Part shown: positions 21,171 through 33,283 of the stretch, piece after piece
Position numbering within the stretch: position 1 is the stretch's first letter
Layout of the letters: each line of letters begins with the position of its first letter
Assembly: GCA_001600415.1 (NCBI GenBank)
Contig: BCJX01000021.1
Location: 1-64,000, forward strand
DNA from: Pascua guehoae
Taxonomy: Eukaryota; Basidiomycota; Tremellomycetes; Trichosporonales; Trichosporonaceae
Reading direction: 5' to 3'
DNA length: 64,000 bases
Program-made: the position numbers and the translations under genes
Notes under the pieces: generated by a model
Told to the model about the DNA's origin: nothing
The model's input: only the letters and a program-made list of their open reading frames with translations
The model's database searches: none

Positions 21171-21899
21171 GTTGGGGCATGGGAGGTGTGTCGTGGAGGT
21201 ACAACCGAGGCGTTTATTAATGGTACGGACAGCCCATGCAACGTGTGTAGGTTATCACTGACCAGCATGGCCCACATGGTTGACTTGCCATCCGGTGGTG
21301 CAGAAGGCACGGGGTAGTACGTACTAGCACTACTTGGACACACGTTATGCGGAGCGTGCGATCTACTGCAGGGTAGAATGGCACCGATAAACGCGGCCAC
21401 GCGGAAATGGCGAAACAGGCGATGAACACCACATGGGTCCAACCCGCACCGGGAGTGATTGAAGCACTTGCGTCCATGTCTCTGTCGATCGTAGACCGCA
21501 TGATGTAAGGCGCACCACTTGCGCTAATACCGTAGGGCGTTGTCCCGTCGTTAGTGTTTGAGAATGGTCAGATGCGAGAATGGTCCGATGACACGCCCTC
21601 ACCGCCCTGCGTAGCGCGGTCTATAGCCATCAGGACGCCGACTGGACTGGTATCAAAGTTAGTCTCGACTACTGTGACTAGAGCATGTTACTATCGCACA
21701 CATTGCATCACTTGTCGCTATTAATATCCCAGACTCACAGACCAGACTTGTACCCGCAGGTCGTACACCACCAAGCAGGGCTGCAGTGGTGAGTTGCCGT
21801 CAACGAGCACACCTTGTGAGCACCTAACCCCACGCTATCCCACGTCTAACTCTCTTCGGTGCTCGCAGCAGCAGCACGCAACAACTAATTTTTCAGTAT
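21171..21899. other. Intergenic
   Basis: 5' flank of the thioredoxin gene and 3' flank of the transporter gene. Nothing recognisable. Confidence 0.4.
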
Positions 21900-23879
21900 T
21901 TAGACGACCTCGCGCGACTTTTCCTTGTGCAGGTGCCTCCCCATCTCGGCGCCGTCGACGTGGAGGTCGATGGCCGCGGTCGAAATGTCTTTCTCGCGCT
22001 CCTCTTCCGTGGTGAGGCCGAAGAGAACGTCCATGGCTTCGAGCGAGACACCTTTGGTCTCGGGAAGGAAGAAGATGCCGAGGATAAGAGAGATGATGTT
22101 GATACAGGCGAAGAAAAAGAAGATGCCCCCGTTGGGGAGCTTCTCGACCATGTGGGGGGTGGCCATGGTGACGCCAAAGTTCCAGACCCACTGGGAGCAG
22201 GCAGCCGTCATGAGACCGTAGTGGCGGGTGCTGTTGTTGAAGATCTCAGAGCAGATTACCCAAGGGAGGGGGCCAACGCTGAAGCAGTAGGGAATGACGA
22301 AGAGGTAAATCATGGCGGCCATGGCAATCGACGCCGAGGAGGGTTCCGTAGCGTTCTTGTCCGGCTGGTGCGTGTTGAACACCGCCCCGATAATCCAAAG
22401 GAACATGGACATGAGGGCGATACCAACCAGGAGCGGCTTCTTACGACCAAACCTCTCAACTCCAAAGAAGATGAAGATTGAGGTGGCAATGATCTTGACA
22501 ATACCGTACTGGAGAGGTCAGACACATTTAGAGTGAAGAAATAGACTCACGATACCAGAGGTAAGGAGACTAGTGTGGGTGCCCTTGATTCCGATAGACG
22601 AGAAAATAATTGGGGCCTGGCTGTCAGGCACTGCGCATTCACACCCATCAACTCACGTAGTAAGAAATCGAGTTCTGGCCACTCCACTGCTGAAGAGTGA
22701 ATATGACAAAGGCCATAACGAAGCGAACGCGGTTACCCTTGACAAAGATCTGGCGCCATGAAGCGCCCTCCTTGATGGCCTCTGCCTCGCGGATGGCGGC
22801 CGTAATCTCGGCCATCTCAAGGCGGACGGAGGGGTCAGATTCGGGCAGCTTGCGAACCCAAGCGAGGTTGCTGAGAGCCTCGTCATCGCGGTGCTTGAGG
22901 GCGAGCCAACGAGGAGACTCCTTAAGGAACGGGAGAAGGATGATCATGATGCCGACCGGCACTAGCTGGAAACCGATAGGGATGCGCCACTGCTTGGCAC
23001 CAGACGACTCGTCCATAAAGCTGACACCGTAGTTGATCCAGAACGAAATCATGACCTGGTCCCATCAGCGACGACATTCTGATCGACCATCTGGTGACAA
23101 CTTACGCCAGTCACAACAATAATCTGAAAGAGACCAGTGATGCGGCCACGGATCTCCTTCGGTGCAATCTCGCTGGCGTACGTGGGGCAGACAGTCGACA
23201 TGGCACCAACCCCAAAGCCAGCGACAAAGCGACCCACATATACCTGGTCAATAGAGCCAAAGCAAGCGGTCTGGATCACGCCGCCGATGATGAAAATAAC
23301 ACAGCCGACCATGAGAGCACGCTTGCGGCCAAGGTTGTCCTCCATAGGTGCACCGAAGAGTGCGCCAAAGAAAGCACCACCCTGAAGAATGGAAACGACA
23401 TTCCCCTGCAGAGTGGAAAGATTGGGCACAGGGTCCCCCTTCTCGTCGACAAGCCCAAACTCGCGCTGGAATGTGGGGAGACCGCTACTTGGTTAGCGCC
23501 ACTGCCCCGGGGATGGCAAAATGCACTCACAGAATACCACCGCCAAGGCCTGTATCATAACCGAACAAGAAAATACCGAGAAACCCAATCGCCGCCATCA
23601 GGTACTGGGCATGTTAACACACTTGTAAAGTCAAGTCGCGGGACAACTCACAGCACGCGAGTTCGCGGTGAAACCGCGCTTGGTTTCGTAGACCGGGGAT
23701 GACTCAATCGCCTCATGATGGTGCTTGTCATCTCTGTGCCCGTGTCAGCACATGTTTCCGAGCGCAATAGGAATTATGGGGAAGGGTAATATGCGGAGAA
23801 GAGTGGAATGGGCATGCCACACTGGAAGAAATTTTCGGCACACCCGGCGATCAGACACTTAGACGTACGCGTGCTCCAT
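21900..23879 (-). CDS. MFS sugar-porter family transporter (hexose/quinate type)
   Basis: Seven exons (23869-23879, 23652-23733, 23531-23604, 23106-23484, 22657-23055, 22551-22616, 21900-22508) give 539 residues. Introns are 40-50 nt apart from the first (135 nt), and the first exon has only 11 nt. Twelve-helix sugar porter signatures are present: FGYDTGLGGGIL in helix 1, DNLGRKRALMVG between helices 2 and 3, YASEIAPKEIRGRITGLFQ, PESPRW-like LKESPRWL before the central loop, QQWSGQNSISYY in helix 7, GRKKPLLVG, and PETKG as FLPETKGVSLEAMD at the end. Residues GLGGG and the QNSISYY context fit fungal quinate and monosaccharide permeases. The substrate cannot be fixed from sequence. Plasma membrane uptake is expected. 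Confidence 0.92.
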
Positions 23880-26060
23880 GGTGACCAGTGTTCACTGCAG
23901 TGGTGTCGAAGTGGCGATCCGAAATACAAAATAAATAAATAAAAATGGAAGATGATACCTGCGTGTGTCGGTGTCTGTCTATATGTCGAGGAGCCGACGG
24001 TGTCGATGATCGTGTGAGGGCAGATAGGGAATGAGGGTGCTGTTTTTATGCATTTCTCACTTTTGCCACAACGGGCCACGCAATTATCAGAAGGGGAATC
24101 CGGTTGTTCTGCTGATGCATCGTTCTGCTTCATGAGACTCCCACAAGGACGTTGTGCCCCCACAATGCGGGGCCGCACCCGGCCCGCCGGCCCGGCAAGC
24201 CGAATGCGGCCCGATTCGGCGCACCGGCCGCACCATCAGCTGCTCTCCGGCTCGGGATACTGGGACGAGCTGATTGAGTTTGTAGCGGCCCGGCGGCACT
24301 GGGGTCAGGGAGTTCAATTCCACCGGGGCTGTCAACGCTCAGAGAGCATGCTGAGGGCAGGCCGCAGGCCTGCTCCTTACGTTTGAGACGAAGGTAGCAA
24401 ATGGTGGGCTGACAGTAAAGACTGCCCCTGACAACGTTAACGACACTTACTGCAACGCTCCGCAAGGCCCTCCTGACCCATTTCCTCCACCACACCACTG
24501 AGAATGTCCTCGCTCTGGCATACACTCAGCATGCGGCAACAACCTTGGGAGCAGCCCGCCAAAATGTTTAGCTAATCCGACATTCAAATCCGTTTGTAGG
24601 GTTGCAGCACGGAAATAGTACTGTCCTCCCCGCTCTGGATATTGTTGGCTCTGTGCATTTACGGAGATCCGGATGTATGACCTCAGTTCTCTCTTGCCAG
24701 ATACCCGTATACGCGGGCAGTCGTATGCGCTTCCAATTATACATCACCATGGCTTGGCAAAGTCGCCGCACACCTAATGCATCATCCGGACCTTCCATCA
24801 GCCTCGGCCGTCATCGGACCGTCTCCGCTCGGCCACCTTGGTGCTTGTACAAAAATAGCCTCCTTGTCGCTCCTTGTGTGCCTGTCCTCATGGTGTGTCG
24901 CCCGCGGGCAGACCCCGGGTGTGGCCGATGCCTCCACCCATACTCCCCTCCATCGACGAGGGTGACTTTGGAATTTCACACAGAATGTCGGTTGCCGATG
25001 CCAATTCATACGGCGAGGTCACGTGCAGGTGCTGGCCGAGGAACTCACTCTCATCCATCAACACACCAAGTCGAAGAACGACTTCGTAAAGCACACCGGA
25101 CCGTGCTGCCATCGGCCGCCTTGTCGGCGCCCGTACTCCTCCGGCTCGTTCGGTCCTCCATCCGGGGAACGTTTGGGGCCTCCCATACACATGGGGGAAC
25201 GGAAGGCATGACAAAATGGACAAAGGTGTGCAGACTGACTTGGTGATAGGCTGCGCAGGCTTACATTTGAAGGGTCCAGTAACGGTGACGGTATGGGGGA
25301 TGGGAATTGGGGGCACGATGAGGGCGGGTATGGTTAAAAACGAAACATGTCATTTGGAGGGGAGAGAGCAGAGTGGAAAGGGGGTGTAGAAGACAGGAGA
25401 ATGGCCAAGAACGCAACGGCAGAAGAATTAGAAACAATAATGATTTTCCATGTCAGCGTAACAGCGTCCTCACCGACCTTGCAATCCGCCGACTACCTTG
25501 TACCTTCCAGTCAAGCATTGCTCTGGTGGACTGCTCTTGAAGATTCTCCATCTCTTGGAAGGTGAACGACACGATACTGCTTCTTCCCACGGCCTACCCC
25601 AAGTACGCACACCTCTTGAGTCTCGGCTGGGTACCATACGCAACGAAATGGACTACTATCAAGACACGAGTCGCGAGACAGTTGAGTCTCCCAATGTCGT
25701 TCTTAACACGCCCCTGTCACATCTCAGCCAGAGTACCGGAAAGCCGTCTTTCCAATGTCCTAAACACTACGTTGATCTCACGCATCGGGCGAATTGTCTG
25801 CATATTTTTTATCACGAAATATCGTCCTCCCTGGGTGGCCAAGATTTATCCTGGACCAATCCTTTAAGCCGTCGGCAGCCTGTGATCCGACTGACCCCGC
25901 TTTGATCCAACTTTGATCCGACTGATCCAACTGCCCGCTCAAATGCACCAGTGCATGCTACCACGGCAGGCGTCAGTCCGAGACGCACAGCATGACCGTG
26001 ACTGGCACATATACAAGGAACTTCCCTATTCCCCTAAGCCCCATCCCTCGCACTTCAACA
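23880..26060. other. 2.2-kb region without a confident gene
   Basis: No domain on either strand. Minus-strand pieces near 24480-24530 (start-like ATG, then a GTAAGT donor) and 24888-25316 have coding-like runs but no recognisable family or consistent exon chain. It could hold a small unrecognised gene. Confidence 0.35.
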
Positions 26061-27170
26061 ATGTCCTCTGCCACAGCTCTGGTCGAACGTCTTAACGACA
26101 CGGGTGCCCTTCAGGCACCAAAACTGTTCAATGTTGCGGGTTGGGTCGCCATCGTTACCGGCGGCGGTACTGGCCTCGGACTTGTCGCCGCCCTCACGTT
26201 GGCGGGCAATGGCTCCAAAGTCTATATCACCGGCCGACGACTCGAGCCTCTAGAAGATGCAGCAAGGACATTCCGCTCTGGGATCAAGGTGTCCAGCGGC
26301 GAGACCAAAGGGCACAATGGGGTGGCTGGGCAGATTGTTCCTGTTCAGGCTGATGTGAGCACAAAGGAAGGAATTGAGAGTGAGTTTATACTGGCCCAAC
26401 GTCTCTGACAAGTCCCAGAGCTTGTACAGACCGTCTCCGCTCAAGAGAAGTGGATCAATCTCCTCGTCAACAGTGAGTCATAGCCCCCCGCCCTCTCGTC
26501 ACTCACCCAGACCACGGCGTGTCGCTCGGCTGCGCCGACATCAATGCATGCCCGCAGACTGCCGAGGGCATTTCCAAGCAAATGTTCACGGGTGAAAACT
26601 TTGACACCTGGCTTGACACCTACAAAATCAACTGCGCGTCATACTATTTCACCACCTTTGCACTTCTTCCGCTGCTCGACGCGGCCAAGGCAGTCGGAGG
26701 CTACGACGAACCTGGAAACGTCATCAACATTTCCTCCATCTCGGGTGTCACCAAGACCTCGCAGAGGGGACAATTCAACTATAACGCCTCCAAGTAAGCT
26801 GTGAAATGTAGCTGCGCTGACAAGCCAGGGCTGCGACTGTCAGCCTCTCAAACATGCTTGCGACCGAGTTTGCCCGGCGCGGGCTCGGTGTGCGCGTCAA
26901 CGTCATCTGCCCCGGCTACTTTCCTACGGGCATGACCGTCATCCCCAACGAGAACAACACTGGATCCGCCCAGCACACGACAGAGTTTCGAACGAAATGG
27001 GGTATCCCGTTCGGTCGCCCAGGCAATGCCATCGACTATGCCCAGTGTATCCTTGGTCTGGCCACCAACCAATATGTTACGGGTGCCGAGCACGTCATCG
27101 ACGGTGGCTGGCTTCTGGAGGAAGGTAAGAACACTACTATTATGAGACTCGCTGACCCCTAGCGTTCTAA
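26061..27170 (+). CDS. Short-chain dehydrogenase/reductase
   Basis: Five exons (26061-26379, 26419-26472, 26511-26793, 26829-27124, 27163-27170) with introns of 35-39 nt give 319 residues; the last exon is only 8 nt (completing Ala-Phe-stop). Classical SDR: cofactor motif TGGGTGLG at residues 33-40, ITGRR after strand 2 (Arg suggests NADP preference), LLVNNHG in place of NNAG, catalytic Ser in INISSISGV, and YNASK. The C-terminus has ICPGYFPTGMT and EHVIDGGWLL. It acts on an alcohol or ketone, probably cytosolic. It sits tail to tail with the Zn2Cys6 regulator (196 bp apart) and may be its target. Confidence 0.92.
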
Positions 27171-27365
27171 TAAATGCGCCATTACGGAGCCAATGCATGA
27201 TTGACAAGTACAGTACCTTGTGGCATAACTCCACGCCAACTCACTACGTAAATGGCAGTGCTGCACTGGACTCATCCTGGAACATGAATGGGTGGACGTC
27301 TTGACCGCCTGGCAGTCCCCAGATCTCCTGCCTGTATACGGTCAGCTCGGTCTGAGGTTGTCCAC

Positions 27366-29696
27366 TCACCAGAACTGGTCCATGTCGAGTGACGCATCCG
27401 GTAGAGCAAACGTGCCATCGCTAAAGAGACTTTGCATACCCGCGAGGCCTTGAGCCTCTGCCGAATCAGGGCTGTGGACACATCGCAACACGCCTTCAAG
27501 GACGTCTGCATAGCTGTTGCCCAGCTGGCGTCAGCAAGTCGACCGTGCATCCTCAACGTACAGCAGCCATTGACTGCGCCTTCCGAAACCAATCGGCAGT
27601 ATTCTGGAGGATCTGACGCCACTCCTGGGCCGACTGGTGGTGCGGCTCAGCGACAACACTCAAGAGAAGTGTCAGGCAAGACTGAAAGGCGAAAAAGATT
27701 GTATACCACTCGGTGCCCCGTGAACAGTCATTGGTCGTTTCCACAAAGGCTTGGATGTCGACCAAGTTTTCGGATGCAAGAGCACGGCATGTACTGAGAT
27801 TAGCGGCATGGAGGGACACGTGTGTACGTACTCGATTGCTTCCAAGACGTCAGCGGACACCGAGGATGGCGAACCGCTTCTCCAGGCCACACCAAGGAGG
27901 AGAGGACGGTAAAGGATGGCTCTCAAATCCCTTGTTCGCCACGACTGAACACAGAGTGCAAGTCGATGAGGACCTGAGGCGGGGATGGAGCGCATGTATT
28001 CCGGCATATCATGAATGGCCCGGAGGATGCGTTTGTCGTATCTGCGCAGCTGGGCGAGTGTGGGAGCGGGGTTGCTGTGGAGGATACGGTCCAGTATGGC
28101 ACACGATTCACGAGCCAAACGAGACTGGTACCCCAGTGCAGTGTACAGCGTGGGACGATTTGCGTTTGACGGAGTCGTCTCGGTAACGACTGTGAGTTGA
28201 TCATCATCACAGTTGATCGGCAAAGGCGTGATGTCGAGTTGGAAGGCGCCTGCAGCATGCGGCCTTCCGAAAGTGACCGAGCACCCAGCCTCCATTGTGA
28301 CCGTGGCCCACCAAACACGCAACCGCATCTCCCGCTCAAGCGGGGTGCACGTCCCGTGGGGTGACGGAGTATGAAGACCCAGTGCCATGGCCATACGCAG
28401 GGCCCACCCAAGCGCCAAGTACCCTGCGTTTGGGCGACCGCTGCGCTGAAGGTAGATGGCCATAATGCCGAGACCTTGAACCAGCTCCAGTGTTCCCCCT
28501 TGGAGCATGTCCTTTTTAAGGGCATCGCGTGCCAACAGATAGTACTTGTCGCCATCAGAACTGCGGTCAACCGTTCCCATGTCCAGCGCTCCTTCGGCAA
28601 ATATCATATTGAACAGCACAGCGTTGCCGGGCTTATCCGGGATGGCCAGTGCACCCGTGATCTGGGCGCGGATGGTGGGCTCGTGTACAAGAGGCGTGAG
28701 CTGGTCTAGCAAAAAGTTTTAGCGGGCGCCATCAATAAAAGTGGCTCTCACGAAAGTAGGCAAAATATGCGTCCACAAACGCCTTGACTTCGGAATACGG
28801 CGGGATGACAATGTGCTGTCGGCCAGTGTCGGTTCGGGGGGATACGCTGAATTGATCCCCAAGTCCAGTCACGGTGGCGTGAACTGGTGTGATGCCTTGA
28901 ATGGTGGAAGGCGAGAGCTTGCGAATGACATTGAGGAATGCGGCACCAGAGCTTAGGCCAAAGAATGTAGAGCCCTTGCCATGGATGAGGCTCCCCATCC
29001 CTGCATCACCCTCTCCAGCAGGATCGGTTCCAGGATCCTCGTGCCACTCGTAGACGTGGGTGTCGGGGTGGTGCAAGCTTAGAACTGGAAAGTTGTCGCG
29101 TGAGGTTGCCCGTGTAGGAGGCAGAGTGTCATGGCCCCCTCGTGTCTCCAGTTCACTTTCAATACCCAACTCTCCATGTGCGGTGGAGTGAACAATGTCC
29201 TTCAACGGGTGGGCAATGTGATTGTGAGGCCCATAAGCCTCCACCCTCGATAGAACAGCCTCGAGTCCATCTCTTTTGTAATCCGAGACAGCTGAGCTGA
29301 AATTGTAACCACGGAACAACTGATCCCACAGCTCCTCGTAGTCTGCAAGCCTGGCGTCAGTCATATTGTATGTGTCTGGCTCGCTTCTCACCTCTCCTCC
29401 AGCTGCGTCATCCTCTGACGCGTAAGGGGAGATTTTCGCTCCTTTTCGCCATAATAGCATTCACGCCCATCTGTGCTACATCGAGAGCACGGGTGGGAGC
29501 CATTACATGACTGCTTTCGTGAGCCTACAGGTTAGCCTACTGTATTCAGGAGCGTCTTGCTTGCGGTTGGTGGAGACCCACGACATGGCTCGCATGCCCT
29601 GTTTGTTCTCATCCGCTTCCGAGGAGCGGAGAGGCCCGAGGCACCGGAGGGCGAAGAGGGTGCCGGTGAGTCATCCTCATTGCGTGGAAAGGACAT
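27366..29696 (-). CDS. Zn2Cys6 transcription factor with fungal-specific TF domain
   Basis: Six exons (29582-29696, 29392-29524, 28752-29350, 27832-28705, 27562-27793, 27366-27524) give 703 residues; introns are 37-57 nt. The binuclear zinc cluster is split by intron 1: ACEPCRSRKQSC then NGSHPCSRCSTDGREC, with ligands C35, C38, C45, C51, C54 and C61, preceded by the basic RKRMRTNR. A short coiled coil follows (RMTQLEERLADYEELWDQLF), the normal dimerisation element. The middle-homology domain (PF04082 type) lies at about 290-520, with GIMAIYLQRSGRPNAGYLALGW-like sequence and the REMRLRVWW hallmark. Divergent with the Gfo/Idh/MocA gene (342 bp between starts) and convergent with the SDR, so it probably regulates this pathway. 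Confidence 0.93.
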
Positions 29697-29779
29697 GAGT
29701 ATGCCGATGGGAATGGGGGAAGGTTGAGGAGAGAGAAGCAGCCAGCAATTGTGTTGGGGTGAGGGCTGCTTTTACAGCG

Positions 29780-29795
29780 CCGAAATGAGTATCGG
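29780..29795. promoter_or_regulatory. Everted CCG-N10-CGG, possible Zn2Cys6 site
   Basis: CCGAAATGAGTATCGG lies in the 342-bp divergent promoter between the Zn2Cys6 gene and the Gfo/Idh/MocA gene. A second candidate, CGGCGTGCGG (direct CGG-N4-CGG), is at 29910-29919. CGG triplets in such arrays are typical targets of this regulator family; assignment is by position and pattern only. Confidence 0.35.
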
Positions 29796-30038
29796 ATCAC
29801 ATGATGCCGTCCAAGGCATGGCTGCGCGTCTCTTCGGTCAACAGTTTGCCGATCCCTGAAAAGTGACAACCCTGTGCCTGAACTCTGACCACAACACGTA
29901 GATGCTCGTCGGCGTGCGGCCATCCGTCAACCCAACTGGGCTGTGGAAATAACAAAGGGGGAGGCAACACAGTTGGTGCATAAAGCGTCCTTGTTATTCA
30001 TCCCATCTGTTCTGCAAGTCGCTCACGCATCCATCACC

Positions 30039-31418
30039 ATGTCGTCCAACTTCGTCACAATCCTCATCATTGGCGCCGGCAACATCAACTTTGGGTCGCC
30101 AGAGGGCCCTTGGAACCATTCCAAGCGCCTTGAACAAAAGCTCGGTGACCGGCTCAAGGTCGTCGGCCTGGTCGACCCTGTGATCGCCCGTGCCCAAGCT
30201 ATCCTAAAGGTCAAGGCACAGTCTTCGGCCGCTTCGTCTTACACAGCGACCACCATCTACCCTTCCGTCAAAGCTGCAGCTGTGGCCCTCGCGGCCGACC
30301 CGCCTCATCTTGTTCTCGTAGGCTGTCCCCCTGCCTTCCGCGGTACATTGGATCCCTCGCGTGGATTCGACCTGGAGCGGCAGTTGTCCGACGCGTTCCC
30401 TAATGCAGCTCTGTTCATCGAGAAACCCGTGGCGGCTGGAGAGGTTGCTCAGGCTAAGCAAGTCGCCGATCTTCTCGAGAGTCGAAAGGCAAACCTCGTC
30501 TCCGTCGGCTACATGCTGCGTTATTCGGCGGCTGTGCAGATGATGAAGCGTATCATCAAAGAGAACGACCTCGTTGTTATGATGACCTCGGCCCGTTACG
30601 TCATGGCGTACGAACATAGCGCTAAACCCGCATGGTGGAACAAGTCCATTGATTGTGGGCCCATTGTCGAGCAGGCTAGTAAGTACGACTGGCGTTCCCG
30701 TACGAATAGTGTCTAACCTTGTCAACAGCGCACTTTTGTGACCTGTCGAGGTACTTTGGAGGCGAGGTAGACCTCGACAGTATCATGGCAAACTCGGTCG
30801 AGTGGTATGAGAAGCCAGGCAGGCTCACAAAGGTGAGGCAGACCTGGTATTCGGTGCAAACTGACACGTCAGATGTCGGTTGACGAGTCTGTTATACCTG
30901 AGGATGATCGTATCCCTCGCTTTACTTCTGCTACTTGGAAATACGAGTCTGGGGCCATTGGACACTTGGAGCATGGTGTGGCCCTACAGGGTACCGAGTT
31001 CAGCACCGAGTTGACAGTGTTCGCCGACGGCTACCAGCTCAAGCTCACGGATCCGTACAACCGCCCGACCGTCTCCGTGCGCCGGCCTGGTTCCGATCGG
31101 GAAGAGCTGTACACGTTTTACGACGACGATCCGTTCTTGTCCGAGTTGTCGACATTTATCGATGCAGCCACACTAGGCGAGCAGAACTCTGCCCTGCCCA
31201 TCCTCAGCAGCTTTGCCGACGCTGTCCGTACGTACGAGATGACTTGGGCGATTCGCCTCGCTAGTGAGCGCACCCGTCGTCCCAAGCCTGCTATCACCTT
31301 AACGCCACCCACAACTATTGCACCCGCTCTCGACCACACTGTCCTCGCGGCTGTACCAGGCGTTGCTTCAATTGTTCCCCAACCGTCGGCCCAGGAACTC
31401 GCCCCAGTTCCCGCATAA
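30039..31418 (+). CDS. Gfo/Idh/MocA family NAD(P)-dependent oxidoreductase
   Basis: Three exons (30039-30678, 30729-30832, 30873-31418), introns 50 and 40 nt, give 429 residues. The Rossmann fold begins ILIIGAGNINFGSP, then VVGLVDPV, VLVGCPP and the family's FIEKPVAAG, where EKP carries the catalytic Lys. The central part has VSVGYMLRYS, WWNKSIDCGPIVEQ and HFCDLSRYFGG, where the D-G-P-I/H-F-C-D pattern matches the usual GG-x-x-D-x-x-H-x-x-D active-site region. The C-terminal beta-sheet domain follows; the last 45 residues are Pro/Ala-rich and likely disordered. Members oxidise sugars, polyols or inositols. Divergent from the Zn2Cys6 regulator and near an SDR, transporter and kinase, so a catabolic role is likely. 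Confidence 0.92.
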
Positions 31419-32416
31419 CGGGCGTCGATAACCTTTGGGGTGTACCTCAGTTACTTCGTTGGATGCATTGCATGTCTTGGATGATAAGTATTCCTCAAAA
31501 GCAAAGTATTGGCAATGAGCTTCTGTCCGCCGTGGTCAAAGAAGACCACAAAGGCCTAGAGCTTGAGTTCGTAACGGACCACAAAAACTCTCAACGTTGA
31601 GGGAGGCCATAAGTGCGGATCTGAAGAATGATCAAATTATTTTGCACCACTCCCTAAAGAGAGAGGAAGAGAGAGGGGGGCAGTGCGTAAGAACAACTAC
31701 TAGAACACCAAAAACTTCTCAGATTCACTGCCAACCTCCATCTCGACCTCACCTTCCCACACCCCGTATTGCTGGAACTTGTGTCGACCGCCGAGAAGGC
31801 ATGAACGTGATGAGCTCGCCGAGGGGCGTCGAATGAGGATGGTTGCCTGAAGATTCGAACAGTAGTTGGCGAGAAATAGGTGGCGAGATTGTTGGAGGGA
31901 CTCGATCCTCGCATGCTCAGTGCATGCGCGCGCACGCACCGTTGCACGCACGCTCGAGCCGTCGCGCGTCCCCTACATATACTCGCTCGTGCGCATTCAC
32001 TCTATGCATTGCTCTGCCACTCACTGCAACAGATATGAATGAGACAAGAGGTGTCAAATTGGGCTGTTTGTGAGCGTACATCATCAAATGTCATTGTCAA
32101 GTATCTGAGAGGGGCAGACGCTGCAAAATCATTCGATCGAAAGAAGGTCAAACAAAGGGACCAGGCTGGGCAGGCGACCGAATACGAATGCTGTGCCGAG
32201 ACCCAGTGTTGGCATTGATTGCCGACCTGCGTTCGGAACACCCAAGCCGACGAGATTCAAGAGCGGAGGGTATGGTCCGCCCTCTTTGCCGACCGGAATG
32301 GAGCGAGAAGGACAGTGGCAAAGTACAAGGTACTGTACGGGACCACAAATGGCATACAAGAGGATGGCTGAGTCCATCTCTCTGCGTGAACACGGCGGCG
32401 ACCACATTGGCACAGC
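31419..32416. other. Intergenic
   Basis: Nothing recognised. A purine-rich stretch (31655-31680) and a GCATGCGCGCGCACGCAC-like alternating tract at 31920-31950 are notable only as low-complexity sequence. Confidence 0.4.
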
Positions 32417-33283
32417 ATGACGTTGGCTGCACTCGACTTGTGCCCGCTTGCCCGGCGCATTCAGCAACGAGCCGCAAAGTACGTAAACCAAGTCTAATCC
32501 AGTTCATCGTTTGGCTAACCTCAAGACAACCCAGCAGGAGGTTCGTCGTCGCCATTGGAGGGATTCCCGGGTCTGGAAAGTCGACCATAGCGTATCCTCT
32601 CGTGAACCTCATCAACAAGCTCTCGAGTGAGGAGGTGGCGGTGGGCGTTGGCGTCGATGGCTGGCACTATTCGCAGGCACAGCTGCGAGCCATGGAGGTG
32701 AGTAACCCGTACTCTGACTGTCATTGAACAAGTAGAATACCGAGCATTTATTCGTCAGACGAGGCGCACACTTCACGTTTGATGCCGAGGCATACTCCGC
32801 ATTCATTTGGAGCCTGGACAACGGCGATGAAGAATTGCACTTTCCTACATTTTCTCATTCGAATCGAGATCCCGTCCAAGGCGAGGGCACCATCCGATCA
32901 GTCCACCGAATCGTCATTATCGAGGGGCTCCATTGCCTGCTAGACATCCATCCCTGGTCAAGTGCAGCGAAGCGGTATGACGAACGAGTCTATGTAGACA
33001 CCCCAACGGCCACTGCGGAGCAGAGGATCATTAAGCGTCACCTTGCCGACGGTGTTGAGCCGACAATCGAAGCCGCGACACGCCGAGCGCAGCAATCTGA
33101 CATGTCAGTTGAGTGTGGGCATAGACGCTGACCTATAGGTTGAACGCAACGACGCTGATTTCGAGCCTGGTCACGCCGACAGTGATTGTTCAGGACGGAA
33201 TGTCCCGAGGTGTACATATTGTAAGTGAGGCCGGCGACTGCACGGCCGCACTCTAGGGTTCAATAGTCCAGTGGCTGGTTTGA
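32417..33283 (+). CDS. P-loop kinase of the uridine kinase/YFH7-like family
   Basis: Five exons (32417-32478, 32538-32697, 32736-33103, 33139-33220, 33257-33283), introns 35-59 nt, give 232 residues. The Walker A GGIPGSGKST is at residues 28-37. A Walker B-like VGVDGWHYS follows, and later RIVIIEGLHCLLD and YVDTPTATAEQRIIKRHL, typical of the phosphoribulokinase/uridine kinase superfamily with its lid Arg/His region. Yeast YFH7 and bacterial FrcK/YggC-like proteins share this order and are larger or similar; the phosphate acceptor is unknown. It starts 998 bp after the Gfo/Idh/MocA gene on the same strand, consistent with a sugar-kinase step. Confidence 0.85.
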
